Shown here: positions 22,606 to 35,170 of the stretch, one piece after another | Position numbering within the stretch: the first letter of the stretch is position 1 | How the letters are laid out: each line of letters opens with the position of its first letter | Position numbers and translations under genes: made by a program | Notes under the pieces: generated by a model | The model's database searches: none | Seen by the model: only the letters and a program-made list of their open reading frames with translations | What the model was told of the DNA's origin: nothing | Origin: Juglans regia | Lineage: Eukaryota; Streptophyta; Magnoliopsida; Fagales; Juglandaceae | Reading direction: 5' to 3' | DNA: 64,000 bases | Assembly (NCBI RefSeq): GCF_001411555.2 | Contig: NW_023361867.1 | Span: 186,001-250,000, forward strand

Positions 22606-22908
22606 CATTGTAAATTTAAATTAAATGACTTTAATTTAAAAATTATGTATTTTTATTGTGCATAATTTGTGAACAAGTCTAAAAAATTGAATTGTATATA
22701 TTTATATATACACACTTTGTAATATATAAATATATATTATTGATTTATATATATTTGAAATGCAGTGATTTAGTATTAAAGTTGAAAATTATAACATCAA
22801 AGAAGATTAAAAATTGAAATGAAAAAACGATAAAAATATTCCATAATATTTTTCGTTACAAATATTAAAAATAAAATACAAAAATTGATAGAACGTAGTA
22901 AACAACAG

Positions 22909-24092
22909 TCAGATGATAACGTTATCCGCAAAAGTCGAACTCCGTACTTCCTCAGTCAAGGTATCAACCTTGTCGTTGAGGATAGTTACACGATGGGTGA
23001 GTTCGGCAACAGACGCCGATATAGCCTCGAGCGATCGATCGATCTTATGATCAATATGCGCAGTCAGCTGTGAGATGACCGCATCAACCCAAGCAGGCCG
23101 CACATCTCCTGCAGATGTACTCGGCGTATGCTGACTACTACTCCCGACATGACCTGGCTCAGGCTGCGTCGGAGGAACTAGATCCTCTACAGGGGGTGGC
23201 TGACGTCCCCTCGCCTGTCCAATGCTACGCCGATGCGTGGTCATGTCGAGGGGGCTCATCTGATCTTTGACCCGCTCCTCTGGCTGGGTCGGCACTCCCC
23301 GTGCAAGTAATAGTCGGCTGATGAGGACACCATATGGGAGATTATCCGTGGAGACGATGCTCGCCTCGTAACGGATCCTCTAAAAAATGTGCAGTGGCAA
23401 ATCTATAGGATCTCCACGTGCCACTCGTATCAAAAATTGTGCCCGAAGCCGACTAAATGTGGTTTTATGAGCCACAGGATCGACATTTGTTGCAACAATA
23501 AGGTGCAACATGCGGAAGAAATGCAGCAGATGGTTCTGGTTGAAGGCGTTCTTCCGCTCGATCTGCATGCGATCCCTCCCGGTGAGGATGTAGAAATCCT
23601 CGTCTCGGTCATCATCCCGAGCCTCGACGCCAGTATCCTCAGCCTCTGACTGGCCTGCATCATCGGCTGATGCTGGCTCACATCCCCGGCCAGTAGATGA
23701 TGCAGAAGTGCCTACATCCTCACGGGGTGTTGAGTGTGTAAATGTCTGAGCACCTCGATGAATCCCGAGGTGCTCGCCGATGACATCTGCCGATACCTCA
23801 ATGGAAACACCGCGTACAGTCACGGTGTGAGAGGATGCATCCGGAGGCATGTCACACATCCCATATAGAATTCTTGAACCATTGAGGGGTATACCTTCCC
23901 CCTCAATGTGCAGATATTTCCCCAGCCTCTACTGAGGAAAACATCTCTTAGGTTCGTCTGCTGCCAACAGAGTTCGTCGAACTCATTAATTAAGACCTCT
24001 CTCTCTACCATAACAGTACGAGCTCCGATACGGGCAGTGTCCGACGTGGCTCCTTCCCTCCCTCGTTTTCGTGTATGCAGTGGAAGAGCCAT
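22909..24092 (-). pseudogene. Antisense plant-transposon-protein gene inside CACTA, copy A
   Basis: Minus-strand gene, about 394 codons if undisturbed. N-terminal part: basic leader, LINEFDELCWQQTNLRDVF, GKVYPSMVQEFYMG, then VTVRGVSIEVSADVIGEHLGI. This fits the family annotated as 'putative plant transposon protein' (PF20167-like). A low-complexity middle follows, then FFRMLHLIVATNVDPVAHKTTF, and a C-terminal coiled coil. Copy A has a one-base deletion in a C run near 23871 that shifts frame, and a stop at 23380-23382 shared with copy B. It lacks the extra stop that copy B has at 39855. Confidence 0.62.
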
Positions 24093-24164
24093 ATCCTGAA
24101 AATAGAAAAGGAAAAAAAAATTATTTAGAATAATGCATTTTTTTGTATTAATTTTAAGATGCTC

Positions 24165-25060
24165 TGGATTAACGTTCGAACGTTCTATCTTTAACGTTCG
24201 AACGTTAAAGATAAAAACGTTCGGACGTTAACTTATACGTTCGCACGTAAAATAATGTAAATAAATTTACGTTCAAACGTAAAACAAATACGTTCGAATG
24301 TACAGATGTACGTTCGAACATAAGCAGTAAACAAATACGTTCGAATTTAAGTTCGAACGTATTTGTTTTACGTGTGAACGTAAATATGAACGTCCGAACG
24401 TCGAAGCATGAATAATGTAGAAAATCACTACGTTCGGATGTTATAATTAAACGTCCGACCGTATGTGATTTACGTGCGAAAGTAAATATTAACGTTCGAA
24501 CGTATGTCGTTTAATAATATTCACGTCCGAATGTAAGACGATTAACGTTCGAACGTGGAAGCCGTAACGGCTCGGTAATTTAAACGTCGTACGTTCGAAT
24601 GTCTTGGTGAAACGTTCGAACGTTTCGACGCAGAATGGCTGAGTCGACTCAGCCATTATTGAAATCTCGAAAATTTCTCTACAAGGGTCTAAATGCCGAA
24701 ATGTCACCATGTAAATGAAGTATACACTTCAAGAAACATTTCTACGGTGACTATTCGGCCAATGACTGGTCGTGGTGGCCGAAAAATGAAGTTGAAAATC
24801 CGGTAATATTTATCCGGTTTTAAACCAAACTCAATCCAAATGTCAATCTAAATCTCAATAAAATACATGTTATTTGCATAAAAGATGAATGCCTACCTTT
24901 TAGTGACGGTTGTGGCGGAGTTGACGGCGGCGGTGACGGCGGCGTGGCGGCAAATAACGGAGAAGACGATGGATACGGGCAGGGAAATGCGTTTCGACGT
25001 TCGGTTTTGGCCTTATATACATAGAACGTTCGAACGTACTTATTATTACGTTCGAACGTT
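24165..25060. promoter_or_regulatory. Palindrome cluster upstream of the antisense gene, copy A
   Basis: Roughly two dozen full or degenerate ACGTTCGAACGT sites at 24170-24630 and two more at 25022-25060. Same as 40275-41170. Confidence 0.7.
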
Positions 25061-25201
25061 TGTCAATATAATATATTATATTATAAATGTTTAAGTTATA
25101 TATTAGGATGTTATATAATATTATTGACAATTAGATTATTGGTTTTTTTGTGAGTGCTTCTTATATTTATAAAGTTTAGCAATATGTTTATACATGTTGT
25201 T

Positions 25202-25355
25202 AGGGCTGAGCACCGACACTTTCGGAGTCGGAGGGCCCAACCTCCGACTCCGACTCCGACTTTGTCGGAGGTCGAATCCGACCTCCGACTCCGACTCCGA
25301 AACATATAAAATCCGCTCCGACTCCGACTCCGACTTGTCGGAGCGGAGTCGGATT
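25202..25355. repeat. CCGACT/AGTCGG hexamer inverted repeat, copy A
   Basis: Runs of CCGACT in both orientations (cggagtcgga, cctccgactccgac, gtcggagcggagtcgg) form a strong local foldback in AT-rich surroundings. It may be one end of a nested hAT-like non-autonomous element beginning tagggctgagca; no partner end was found. Copy B: 41312-41465. Confidence 0.6.
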
Positions 25356-25579
25356 TTTTTATTATTTTTTTTTATCTTTTTTAACTTCATATTTGACCCA
25401 CTTTTTTTTTTAAAAAAAAATTGTGAGCTTTTAAATTTCAATTTTCTCAACATTACAATCTAAATTAATTAAACTTTTGATTATAACAAAAAATACAACT
25501 AAATAAAACAAGTAACATAATAACATGCATTCAAAAATTAAAAAGAAAGTCCTATTGCAATAGAAACGACGCCGTATTG

Positions 25580-26880
25580 TATAGTAGTATACTAACTAAT
25601 ATAAATCTATTTTATATATTATATATATATGAAAATTTATAAAAAAAAATATATGATATATATTATTATATATGAATATTAAAAAAAAAGCACCGAAATA
25701 TTAATAATAAACTAATATACTTGATATATATATATATATTAAATCTCTAATCTCTTATACTTGATATATATATTATATAAATATTAGTTATACTAATAAT
25801 TATATTAGTATTAGTTATTATTAATACAATATATTATAGTATTATACTAATAGTGATATTAATACTATATCACTATTATAGTGATTAGTATAACTATATT
25901 AGTATTAGTTATAGTGATTTAGTATAACTATATAATATATTAGTATAAGTTATAATACTATAAGTTATAACTGTAGTCTATATTAGTATTAGTATTAGTT
26001 ATAGCGATTAGCATAACTATATATTAATATTTGCTATAGTGATTTTAATTTAGTATAACTAGATAATAGTATTAGTATAAATATTATTATATTACACTAG
26101 CTATATCACTGATAGTATTAGTATACTAATGTCTAATACTAATATATCACTATAGTTAATAGTATCACATAGTAATATAGTATTAGTAATTAATACTATA
26201 GTGCTTTATATAGTAATTTATATATAGGCTTAAAGTAGTTTACTAATAGTATTAGTATTAGGCCATAAATCTAATTATTATACTAATGTATATTAGAATT
26301 ACTAATATATTTATCAAAATGAATATGTTGAGAATTTATTAGGTCAAAAAATATAATTAATACAAGATATTGTTATATAAAATTGATATGAATAATACTT
26401 TCGTTATTATACATTAGTATTATATGTTATTATAAATTTATAGATTAGTGTTTATCCATTAGTATATGTATTACAATATTACATGTTGATGTTATTAGGC
26501 ATCTTAGTGTTTATAGTATATTATATATACATTAGTATTACATGCTATTATATTTATACATTAGTAATTTAGAACAACATGGTAGTAATATTGTAAATTT
26601 TTAGTAGTATGATATTTACATATAGTCATATACTAAACTATTATTAGTAAATTTAGTCTATATATTATAGTATAAATATATTATTTAACTAGTATATTAT
26701 TGAGTTTAACTAATTATATAAGATATAGTTGTATAAAATTTAAATAATTAATATATAGAAAAACACATATATAGTAATTTAGAAAAACACATATTTTGTG
26801 CATAATATATAAATTATATTATGCACAAAATACTATACAATGTAGTATATATATTATACTATAAGTTAAGTATAGTAGGA
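25580..26880. repeat. AT-rich degenerate repeat (TATTAGTATTAGTTATAG-like), copy A
   Basis: About 1.3 kb made of variants of tagtattagttatag and its complement. There is no coding potential. Copy B: 41690-42980. Confidence 0.7.
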
Positions 26881-26884
26881 ATCT

Positions 26885-27295
26885 TACGTTCGAACGTTTG
26901 AAGTTAACGTTCGAACGTTAAACTAAGACGCGGGAATTTTCCCGCTCGATTAAGGTATCTGTGTGATTATTCATACGTAAGGACGTTTATACCATACGTT
27001 CGAACATCAAATACGTCAACGTTCGAACGTTAGTTAAATTAGTGCGGGAGATTTCCCGCTCAAATATGGTAACACTTTCATGGATTTATCTATAAATCTA
27101 CGAACGTTCGAACGAAAAATTGTGATACATTCGAACATATATGAGGAAAGTGCGGGAACTTTCCTGCCAGATTTCATGTTATATCATAAGAAGGGTACGT
27201 TCGAACGTGTATTTTAAACGTCCGAACGTTCTGGGCGGGAATAATTTTAGAATTAACCTTCGGACGTTTGAAGTTAACGTTCGAACGTTTAAACT
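26885..27295. promoter_or_regulatory. Internal palindrome cluster before the transposase, copy A
   Basis: About a dozen ACGTTCGAACGT-type sites mixed with gcgggaa..ttcccgc foldbacks. Copy B (43010-43440) has an extra ~39-bp piece with two more sites. Confidence 0.7.
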
Positions 27296-27367
27296 AATAA
27301 TTTTAGAACTTAATCAGTACGCGCACGGGAGGATGCCCATTATATCTTCTTCTCCCGTGCGCGCAAT

Positions 27368-27368
<1 letters not shown>

Positions 27369-27405
<37 letters not shown>

Positions 27406-27442
27406 AGAGTGAGAGAGAGTTGAGTTAGAGAGAGAGAGAGAG
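27369..27442. repeat. (GA)n microsatellite, copy A
   Basis: GA-rich run with short interruptions. The copy B equivalent at 43505-43625 differs in length and has an interruption (tttcgac). Confidence 0.85.
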
Positions 27443-27919
27443 TTGAGTTTTGGTAAGATAATATTTTTATTTCTTGTCTTTATTTAAATTTTATGATATT
27501 TATAGAATGTGTTTTTGTTATAGAATATTTCTAATAAGTGTGTGTTGTATTTTTTTGAAGGATTGCTTGTTTTGGGAAGTTTGAAGATTTTGATTTGTAA
27601 GAGGATATTGTGAGTGCTAGGTATATTTCTAAACTTTATCAATATATTGTTGTGATTTGATGCTTACTCTTTATCATATTGTGATTATTGTTTATATAGT
27701 TTGTAAATAGTTTGTGAGTTATTCTAAATATGTTGTGATATAAATTTGAAATATTGTGTTTATTATTAAAAATATATTGTCATTAGGCTTTGTTAATACA
27801 TGTTTATTGCTTACTCAAGTTTAGAAATATGTTAATACATGTGGCATGTTATTTTGTGAATATATTGTGAGTTATCACTTTTATATGTTGTGATATGGAT
27901 TTGATATATTGTGATAATA

Positions 27920-28485
27920 ATATTTAAGTATGATAATTAAATATTTATAATAATAATTAATATATAAGTAATAACAAGCATAAAAGTAACTCTTTAAGAA
28001 TTATAATAATTAAAATTATTGTATAACCATTGAAATTTAAGTATGATAATTAAATATTTATAATAATAATTAATCTATAAGTAATAACAAGCATAAAAGT
28101 AACTCTTTAAGAATTATAATAATTAAAATTATTGTATAACCATTGAAATTTAAGTATGATAATTAAATATTTATAATAATAATTAATATATAAGTAATAA
28201 CAAGCATAAAAGTAACTCTTTAAGAATTATAATAATTAAAATTATTGTATAACCATTGAAATTTAAGTATGATAATTAAATATTTATAATAATATTTGAA
28301 ATTAAGTAATAACAAGCATAAAAGTAACTCTTTAAGAATTATAATAATTAAAATTATTGTGTAACCATTGAAATTTAAGTATGATAATTAAATATTTATA
28401 ATAATATTTGAAATTAAGTAATAATAAGCATAAAAGTAACTATTTACGAATTATAATAATTAAAATTATAGTATAACTTTTGAAA
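27920..28485. repeat. 112-113-bp tandem repeat, about five units, copy A
   Basis: Units begin tgaaatttaagtatgataat at 28031, 28144, 28257 and 28369. The body contains aagtaataacaagcataaaa and ends ttattgtataacca. Two unit variants exist (aattaatatataagtaa versus atatttgaaattaagtaa), and their order differs from copy B. Confidence 0.88.
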
Positions 28486-28525
28486 TTAAGTATATCAATT
28501 AAAATTATACTTTAAGAATGATGAT

Positions 28526-28702
28526 CTTGTACACAACGAGGGAATATTATCTTGAAGAAATGTTGGAATTTTAATTTAATTGCTTGACTGTCATAGTCTC
28601 TCCGGCCTTGAGAGTTGTCAAGGTCGGACAGTTTGTGACGGTTAAGTAATTAGACTAAAATTTAAACATTTCTTCAAGATAATTCTCCCTCATTTTGACA
28701 AG
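28526..28702. repeat. Imperfect hairpin before the transposase, copy A
   Basis: Two arms of about 85 bp pair in inverted orientation (arm start cttgtacacaacgaggg). The right-arm end is altered here (ctccctcattttgacaagg) compared with copy B. Confidence 0.8.
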
Positions 28703-29260
28703 GCACGAAACTTAGGGTCACATAATTATCTTCCATCTCTCTTTAATTTAACAATATAACACTACTTGAAGGTGACATTGTTAATGTAAACAACATGGAG
28801 ACATTGTTAGTATGATTTTTTGCTAGATGCGTGTGACATTGCATAAATACCCTTAGACCCGTTCGGGAATCAGTGTACATTTATGTGTCCACTGATTCCT
28901 GAATTGTCCAGTGTAGACAGTTTGAGATTATATTATCTGTATTACACATTTTTGTTACTCACTACTTTCCACGTTTAATATGAAGTTACGGTATCTTCTT
29001 CTATTGTTCTTCGGGTATACTGTTCGTAGGGTCACAATCCCGATATTTGAACATGTATACTTGGAGAATTATGGGGAGGTGCTGCCGGAATTTCTACTAA
29101 CGTGGAAATTAGTAGAGTGACGAGATTTGTGTAATACGGAGAATATAATCTCGAATGGGATAGGACCAACTACCTTATCAAAAAAGTAATGAGAATTGGA
29201 GGCAAGACATGCATGTGAATTTTCAATGTACGTGTTATTAATATCTGGATGTTTTTAGAA

Positions 29261-30773
29261 ATGGACAAAAATTGGATGCGTCTGGACGATAGACTTGGAA
29301 AGGATTACGTACCCTATGCATGTGGAGTAAGAACTTTCATTGATTTTACACGGGCCTCTGCTGATAGTCGTGGTTACATTAAGTGTCCATGTCGAGGGTG
29401 TAAAAATTTGTGTGCAATAGGATTGGATGAAGTAGAGCGTCATATATTTGTGAACGGTATGGATCTGGGGTATACGCGATGGGTACTGCATGGTGAGCCG
29501 TATGAAGGGTCAGCAGATGTATTGGTCGATCATCACAATTATTTACGGCACATGGATGATGATTATGAGCATGATGAGATGGAGGAGATGTTGGGTGACA
29601 TTGGAGCTGGGATGTTTATGGATGAGGTTAACGACAATGCCTTAAGTGGTGGATCAGGGACTGATTGTGAAAATTTTCCTTCACTGTGGGAAGATGCAAA
29701 GCGCGAGCTTTACCCAGGTTGTACAAAACATTCCAAAATGTCGTTTATTGTGCGGTTGCTTCACATAAAATCATTGTGTGGGATGTCGACGAAAGCAATA
29801 AACATGGTATTGGACTTATTTAACGAGGTGCTTCCCGAAGGGTCTACATTGCCTAAGAACTTTTATGAAGCGAAACAGTTGAGAAAGGGATTAGGATATG
29901 AGGCATCCAGCTGATTCACTTGCGTGGCAGTCTTTCGATAATCAGTATCCAGAGTTCGGGTTAGAAGCTCGGAACGTGCGCCTGGGACTCACAACCGATG
30001 GATTCAACCCTTTTGGGAATATGAGTACAAGTTATAGCACTTGGCCCGTGGTATTGATTCCGTACAATCTTCCACCATGGAGGTGCATGAAGGCACCAAA
30101 CTTTTTGTTAACTTTACTCATCCCTGGCCCTAGATCACCTAGGAATGATATTGACGTATTCATGCAGCCGTTGATTGAAGAGCTGAAAGAGTTATGGGAA
30201 ACAGGGGTTAGAACTTATGATGCATCTAAGTCGACATCTTTTCAGATGCATGCTGCGGTAATGTGGACCATAAATGATTTTCCGGCGTATGGGAATCTTT
30301 CCGGCTGGAGTACGAAAGGGAAGTTAGCATGTCCGACTTGTAATAAAGAAACTGCTAGTGAGTGGCTAAAATTTTCTCAGAAGTTGTGTTTCATATGTCA
30401 TCGACGTTATTTACCAGCAAATCATGCATGGAGAAGAGAATGTGCCAAGTTTGATGGGAGAGTAGAGGATAGGATTGCACCAAAAGAGTTGTCTGGAGAA
30501 GAGATAGTGGAACAACTGCAACATGTTAGAGCGAACAATTTTGGCAAAGGTCGGGGAAAGAACAAGAGAAAACGAGCCGTATCAGAATTGAATTGGACAA
30601 AACGTAGTATTTTTTTTTGATTTGCCGTATTGGTCGTCATGCAAGTTGCGACATAGTTTGGATGTAATGCACATAGAGAAGAATATTTGTGATAATATAC
30701 TGGGTACATTGATGAGTATTAACAAAAAGACGAAAGACACGATCAAGACGAGGAAAGATCTTGAGAGAATGGA
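29261..30773 (+). pseudogene. CACTA TNP2-like transposase, copy A, 5' part
   Basis: It starts MDKNWMRLDDRLGKDY with the transposase-associated domain (CPCRGCKNLCAI, RWVLHGE), then the pre-transposase region (LWEDAKRELYPG). At about 29898 the reading jumps frame from GLGYE straight to MRHPADSLAWQSF. The Cys-rich segment expected between is missing. The Transposase_21 core follows (TDGFNPFGNM, PPWRCMKAPNF, LACPTCNKE). A nine-T run at 30609-30617, against eight in copy B, shifts frame just before the DLPYW block. The Asp-bearing LDVMHIEKNICDN is seen before the gap cuts the gene. Confidence 0.85.
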
Positions 30774-30873
30774 NNNNNNNNNNNNNNNNNNNNNNNNNNN
30801 NNNNNNNNNNNNNNNNNNNNNNNNNNNNNNNNNNNNNNNNNNNNNNNNNNNNNNNNNNNNNNNNNNNNNNNNN
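30774..30873. other. Assembly gap, exactly 100 N
   Basis: A 100-N run is the usual placeholder for a gap of unknown size between scaffolded contigs. The left contig ends with the same locus that the right contig begins upstream of. Confidence 0.98.
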
Positions 30874-33709
30874 TTTTCTGGGTTTTCTTTAGAGTGAGAA
30901 ATTGCTCCAAATTTGGTCTTCGTAGCGCCAGCTCTCTTCAAATTCTTTATGGGTTCTTCCTTGCCTAAAATTTGGAGGTTGTGCAGTTAAGGTGCCTGAA
31001 TAAGAAGTAGCAGCTTGAAAAGAGGAACCTTGCTTGCAGGCTTGCTTCTTTGGAGTCTCAGTCGGCTTCTCTTGCTAAGGTTTCTGAGGTATAATCTGCA
31101 ACTATTCTTTGGAAGCATTTGGTGGCCTAATGCTTTGTCTGTTTGGTTACTGGGAAAATGTTACATAGGGAGCTTCAGTTGTGATGATTTCTTTTATTTT
31201 ATATTAGGGATCTAGATATTCTAATCATATTATTTGATTTAGTTATGGTATTATCTTCGTTAGGATTAGCGGCCAAGAGATAGATTATTTCTAATTCTTT
31301 TAGTGCAACTTATCTATGCCTCCTAGTTTATCTGGGTATAATGTTGTTTATCCTTCTTTAGACGAGTGGTTCATTTTTCATAATTTATCGACAACGAATA
31401 CATAAATGTTATGTAAAGCTGTTCTTCTTCAGTTTTGTTGGAAACAATCATGGGCGTTCTTCCTCGATTGCAGACTACCTCTGCTTCAATTCATTTTCCT
31501 CCCAAAGTTTAGGCTTTAAATTCATTAAACTGGGTCAATTTCTTTCCTCATAGTGTGATTTCTTGTTGACTGACAAAGTGACATTGTTGCAAAAATTAAA
31601 GCTGAAGCATCTTTGCTTAATTCGTGAAGTGGCTTGATGATGAACTTTGCTTTCTTGTGAGTACATTGCTGTCAGTTCGAGAATCACCATTTTAATTTCA
31701 CAATTAATTTTTCCAAATATTGTAAAGAACTTCAATTTTTTTGGCCATTTCTCTTCACATATATTTTATGTATGCAAGTTATAAATGTGAATTTGATGAC
31801 AAAGATAATAAATTTAATGCAACATGAAAGTTTTTACATGATTGATTTACATGAATTGACAGAATTGTGATTTTTTTTTTATTTGATGTGTGCACGTTTC
31901 TTTGTGAGCAATAAATTTTGAGTAGTAGCGATGATGTGGAGTTTAGTAAAACTTATGTGATTATTCTCTGTTAGTGGTGATTGCTTTGTTTTTATTAAAA
32001 AAGAAAAAGAAAAAGAAAGTTGTTTCATGTTACAAAGGAATCAGAACCAGGTAATACAAAATTGATTGCATATGATGGTGAAAATAAAGAGGATAGAAAG
32101 AAGAAAATCAAGCACAAAAATTGATAATTGAACAACAAATGTTTTCCACTAAGTTCGTAAATATGTTTCTATGACAACAACTTTTTGGGATGTGAACAGG
32201 CAAGTAGCTAATTTTCCTTTTCTCTTATGGTTCATATTCGAACAGTTATAAGCATTTTGTAACTTCTCTGTCCATCCATCACTGGTGCAAATTTATTGAT
32301 TTAATTTCCTGTTTCTTGGTTTGTGAAAGGCAAGTATAGCTTGAGCTACATCCCTTTCTCGAGGTCCATGGTTTCAAAGGTCACGGTTTCTTGTTTTGAT
32401 ACTAAGTTTTAGAGCAATGCACACCATATATAAGAGACCATGATGTAATCCATTTAAGAACTTCTTAACATGATCACCCTATGTGTCATTTTTACGAGCT
32501 GATGCACACATGGAGTCTAGTAACGAGATATGTTAAAAATTTTCAACATTCTTATGAGGAGGATAAGTTTGATACAAAATAAGCTAAATGAGTAACTCAT
32601 AGATTTTTTTAAGCATCTTCAAGCATGTTAAAGGTGTTTTTCTGGTTCCTAGTTTGATTTCGTATACTGGGAATCTGATGAGGACCTTGTTCAAATGTGC
32701 CATGATGAATTCTTTTCGTATACAGGTTAATAATCCTTGCACTAAATGTAATATTTTATGAATTAAGGTTTATATTTTCAGGTGGTTTCAATATTTTGTA
32801 CAGTGGATGAAAAGCCAGATTGGTGCTAAAAGTATGCACACTGGAGGAAACAAGAAAATGAGACTACTTAGATTAGAATCTTGGATTTGGAATGAATATT
32901 ATTAGACTATTGAGGTTGTAATAAGCTGCTTTGTAATGTTGTATCCAATTGGAATGAATATTATGATTCAATATTTTACTAGATGACTTAATCCAAGGAT
33001 GATTATTTGATGTCATTGTGAATGCGTCATAATTTTTGCTATTATTTACATCAATCATGTTCTAATATTGAGAATTGTCGGTGTGGCCGTGTAAATGTCA
33101 TACTAGTTTCATATGTGAAAGTGGTACTTAGAGTCGCTGCTTGAATGGACAAAAGAAGTAGGAAGCTACACGAAGGTGGGGTTTAACAAAGGCATTACGT
33201 GTCACATGATACCAAAATATATCTTGAAGAGTGCATGCATGTGATACAACAGTACTACTACTGACGTGGCTGGTAAATGCTAAAACTGCATGCACAACAA
33301 ATAATTGTCATGCTAAAACTGCATGCACAGCGCCTAATTATTAAGTTTTGGTCAATAAGATTTAATCGATCTTATAAATATCTTATAAATCTTGCATCTA
33401 TAAATAGTACTAAAACCTGAAATCTCATATTATAAATTTGCTTATAAAGTACTACTTAATAATTATTTATTGGCTGGGCATATTGTGCATGCATGGCTAG
33501 TTCAGGTCTTGTCTATGTTTTCAGTATCCAACTTATCATTACAAATGAAAATTTAATGAACATATAGACACCCCTGTTGTACATCATAACCAAAACATAA
33601 GGGGAGTACCATTACAGTTGATCCATTCAAAAATGGAGTACAATACAATATGCTATTTACATACAATTTATCCGAATCAAACCAAAATTATTACAAATAT
33701 GACAACTCA
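30874..33709. other. Copy B: no confident gene; transcript-like fragments
   Basis: Same content as 14765-17600, including the coiled-coil-like piece at 31011-31088. Confidence 0.4.
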
Positions 33710-33741
33710 ATAAAAACACAATAATTTACGGTTTTCCTTTT

Positions 33742-34164
33742 TCAGAGTTCTCTCTCTCGTACTTTATCTTCCCTTTTATGAACTTCATGCTCGCGCAACA
33801 ATACGTCATCCCACATCTTCCAAACTTTATTATTTCTTGTACGAATGTTCTCTTCTAGCAAATGAAATATATCCACCCAAACAAAAAGTTTACAACTCCT
33901 CACTTCTCCCTGCACACAATACAAACATTTAATTAAAATGATAAAGCACACCGTGCATTATCATTTCAATATGCTAATTAACATGATAAGTTGCTTTATT
34001 GTGTTATAGTTTGAGCACGCCAAAAATTTCCTTTGGGGATTTTTGGTAGTGTGCGACGTCTTTAGCTTGGCTTTCGAACCACACCAATAACTTGGTGTTT
34101 CAAATACAAAATCATCAAGTATAGACGATGATGATTGGGTTGATGCCATACACTTTTGGGGCAT
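33742..34164 (-). CDS. Small GRF-type zinc-finger-like protein (copy B)
   Basis: Identical by translation to the copy A gene at 17633-18055: the two segments carry the GRF pattern with Tyr in place of the first Cys. It most likely represents the same locus. Confidence 0.5.
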
Positions 34165-35170
34165 GAATTAATAAAACACTGAAAGAGTCCCCGGTGGCCG
34201 ATTAACTACGACATCAATGTGTTAGATCAATAAACCTTAAAAAATAGAATGCACTTCCTAAACAGCCAACAACAATATGCAATTAATGAAACGTATATCA
34301 ATCCCATTTCTGTGTAAAAGTCCACATTGGGATAATGTCTAACATATACTACTCCTAAGAAATTCAATAAACCTGTTCAAGCACACCAAAAATCATATCA
34401 AACCATAAAACTCAACATAAAGCAAACTCGTGTTTTCGCATGAAGCTTTTCCGAATGAAATTGTTATTTTTTGAAGAATTCCATGTGAAATCGTTAATTA
34501 GCAGCAGCGGTCTTAAGGATTTCAAACTCTTTTTAGTGCTGAGTAGCCTCCGTTACCACCTAACAACCATTCAAAGCAACACCCACAAATACAAATACAA
34601 TATATATATATATATATAAACAATAGTAGCTAGCTATATATATTATTGAGATCCTTAGAATTCCTGTACAAAATCTGACACCTAAATTAATTTGGAAAAG
34701 AACATAATTTGTGAAATCTACGTCAATTAATTGCTGAGTACCATTGGGTATTGGGTCTGATACGGTAACAACCCCCTCTTTGACATACAATATTTTGACA
34801 TGCATCCATCGTTTGAAATTATTCTCTGACCTGCACATAATTTTAAAAATCATCTCAACTAATTTTAAAAAAACTTAGACACATCATGCAGTTTGTTGCC
34901 AAAAAGTAAACAACTTAATTTTCACTAATAAGGCTTTTAGTAAAGCTCTGCAATCATAAGCTCTACTCCAAAACATGTTAACCCAATCCCTAACATGCAC
35001 TTAGTAGAAGAAATTAAAAATCATTTTTCAAAGTCAAGATCGAAAATGTATTCCTGAGAAATAACAATATCAAATTCTTGATTTCAAAAATTGAGATATA
35101 TCACATTATTAATGTCTCTTTCTATTCCAAGTTTCGACTAATATATGTACTTTATAACTTGACAGTCAAT
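34165..35170. other. Copy B: no gene recognised
   Basis: Same content as 18056-19061, with an (AT)n run near 34597-34617. Confidence 0.45.

Larger units (their letters stand above)
14765..30772. repeat. Segment copy A of a ~16-kb duplicated block, ends at assembly gap
   Basis: It is collinear with 30874-46915. The offset is 16109 at the start, 16110 after about 23870, 16145 by 29249 and 16143 at the end. By eye the first ~7.8 kb show no difference; later parts show scattered SNPs and small indels, mostly inside the CACTA element. The copy ends within a base or two of the N run, in the middle of the transposase gene. See the finding on probable false duplication. Confidence 0.95.
22305..30773 (+). 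mobile_element. CACTA transposon, copy A (truncated by the assembly gap)
   Basis: It begins CACTACAACA, inserted 73 bp past the stop of the PGG gene. It carries the same parts as the complete copy (38414-51360): 5' palindrome cluster, antisense gene, second palindrome cluster, hexamer region, AT-rich block, third palindrome cluster, (GA)n, 112-bp tandem repeat, hairpin and transposase start. It ends inside the transposase at the N gap, so truncation is by assembly rather than biology. Confidence 0.92.

Noticed and set aside
25194..25463. Open frames rich in Ser-Asp or Ser-Glu-Arg on both strands
   Set aside because: They are translations of the CCGACT hexamer repeat.
27920..28485. Tandem 112-113-bp repeat considered as a centromeric-type satellite
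   Set aside because: Only about five units, confined to the transposon interior, so it is a local array.
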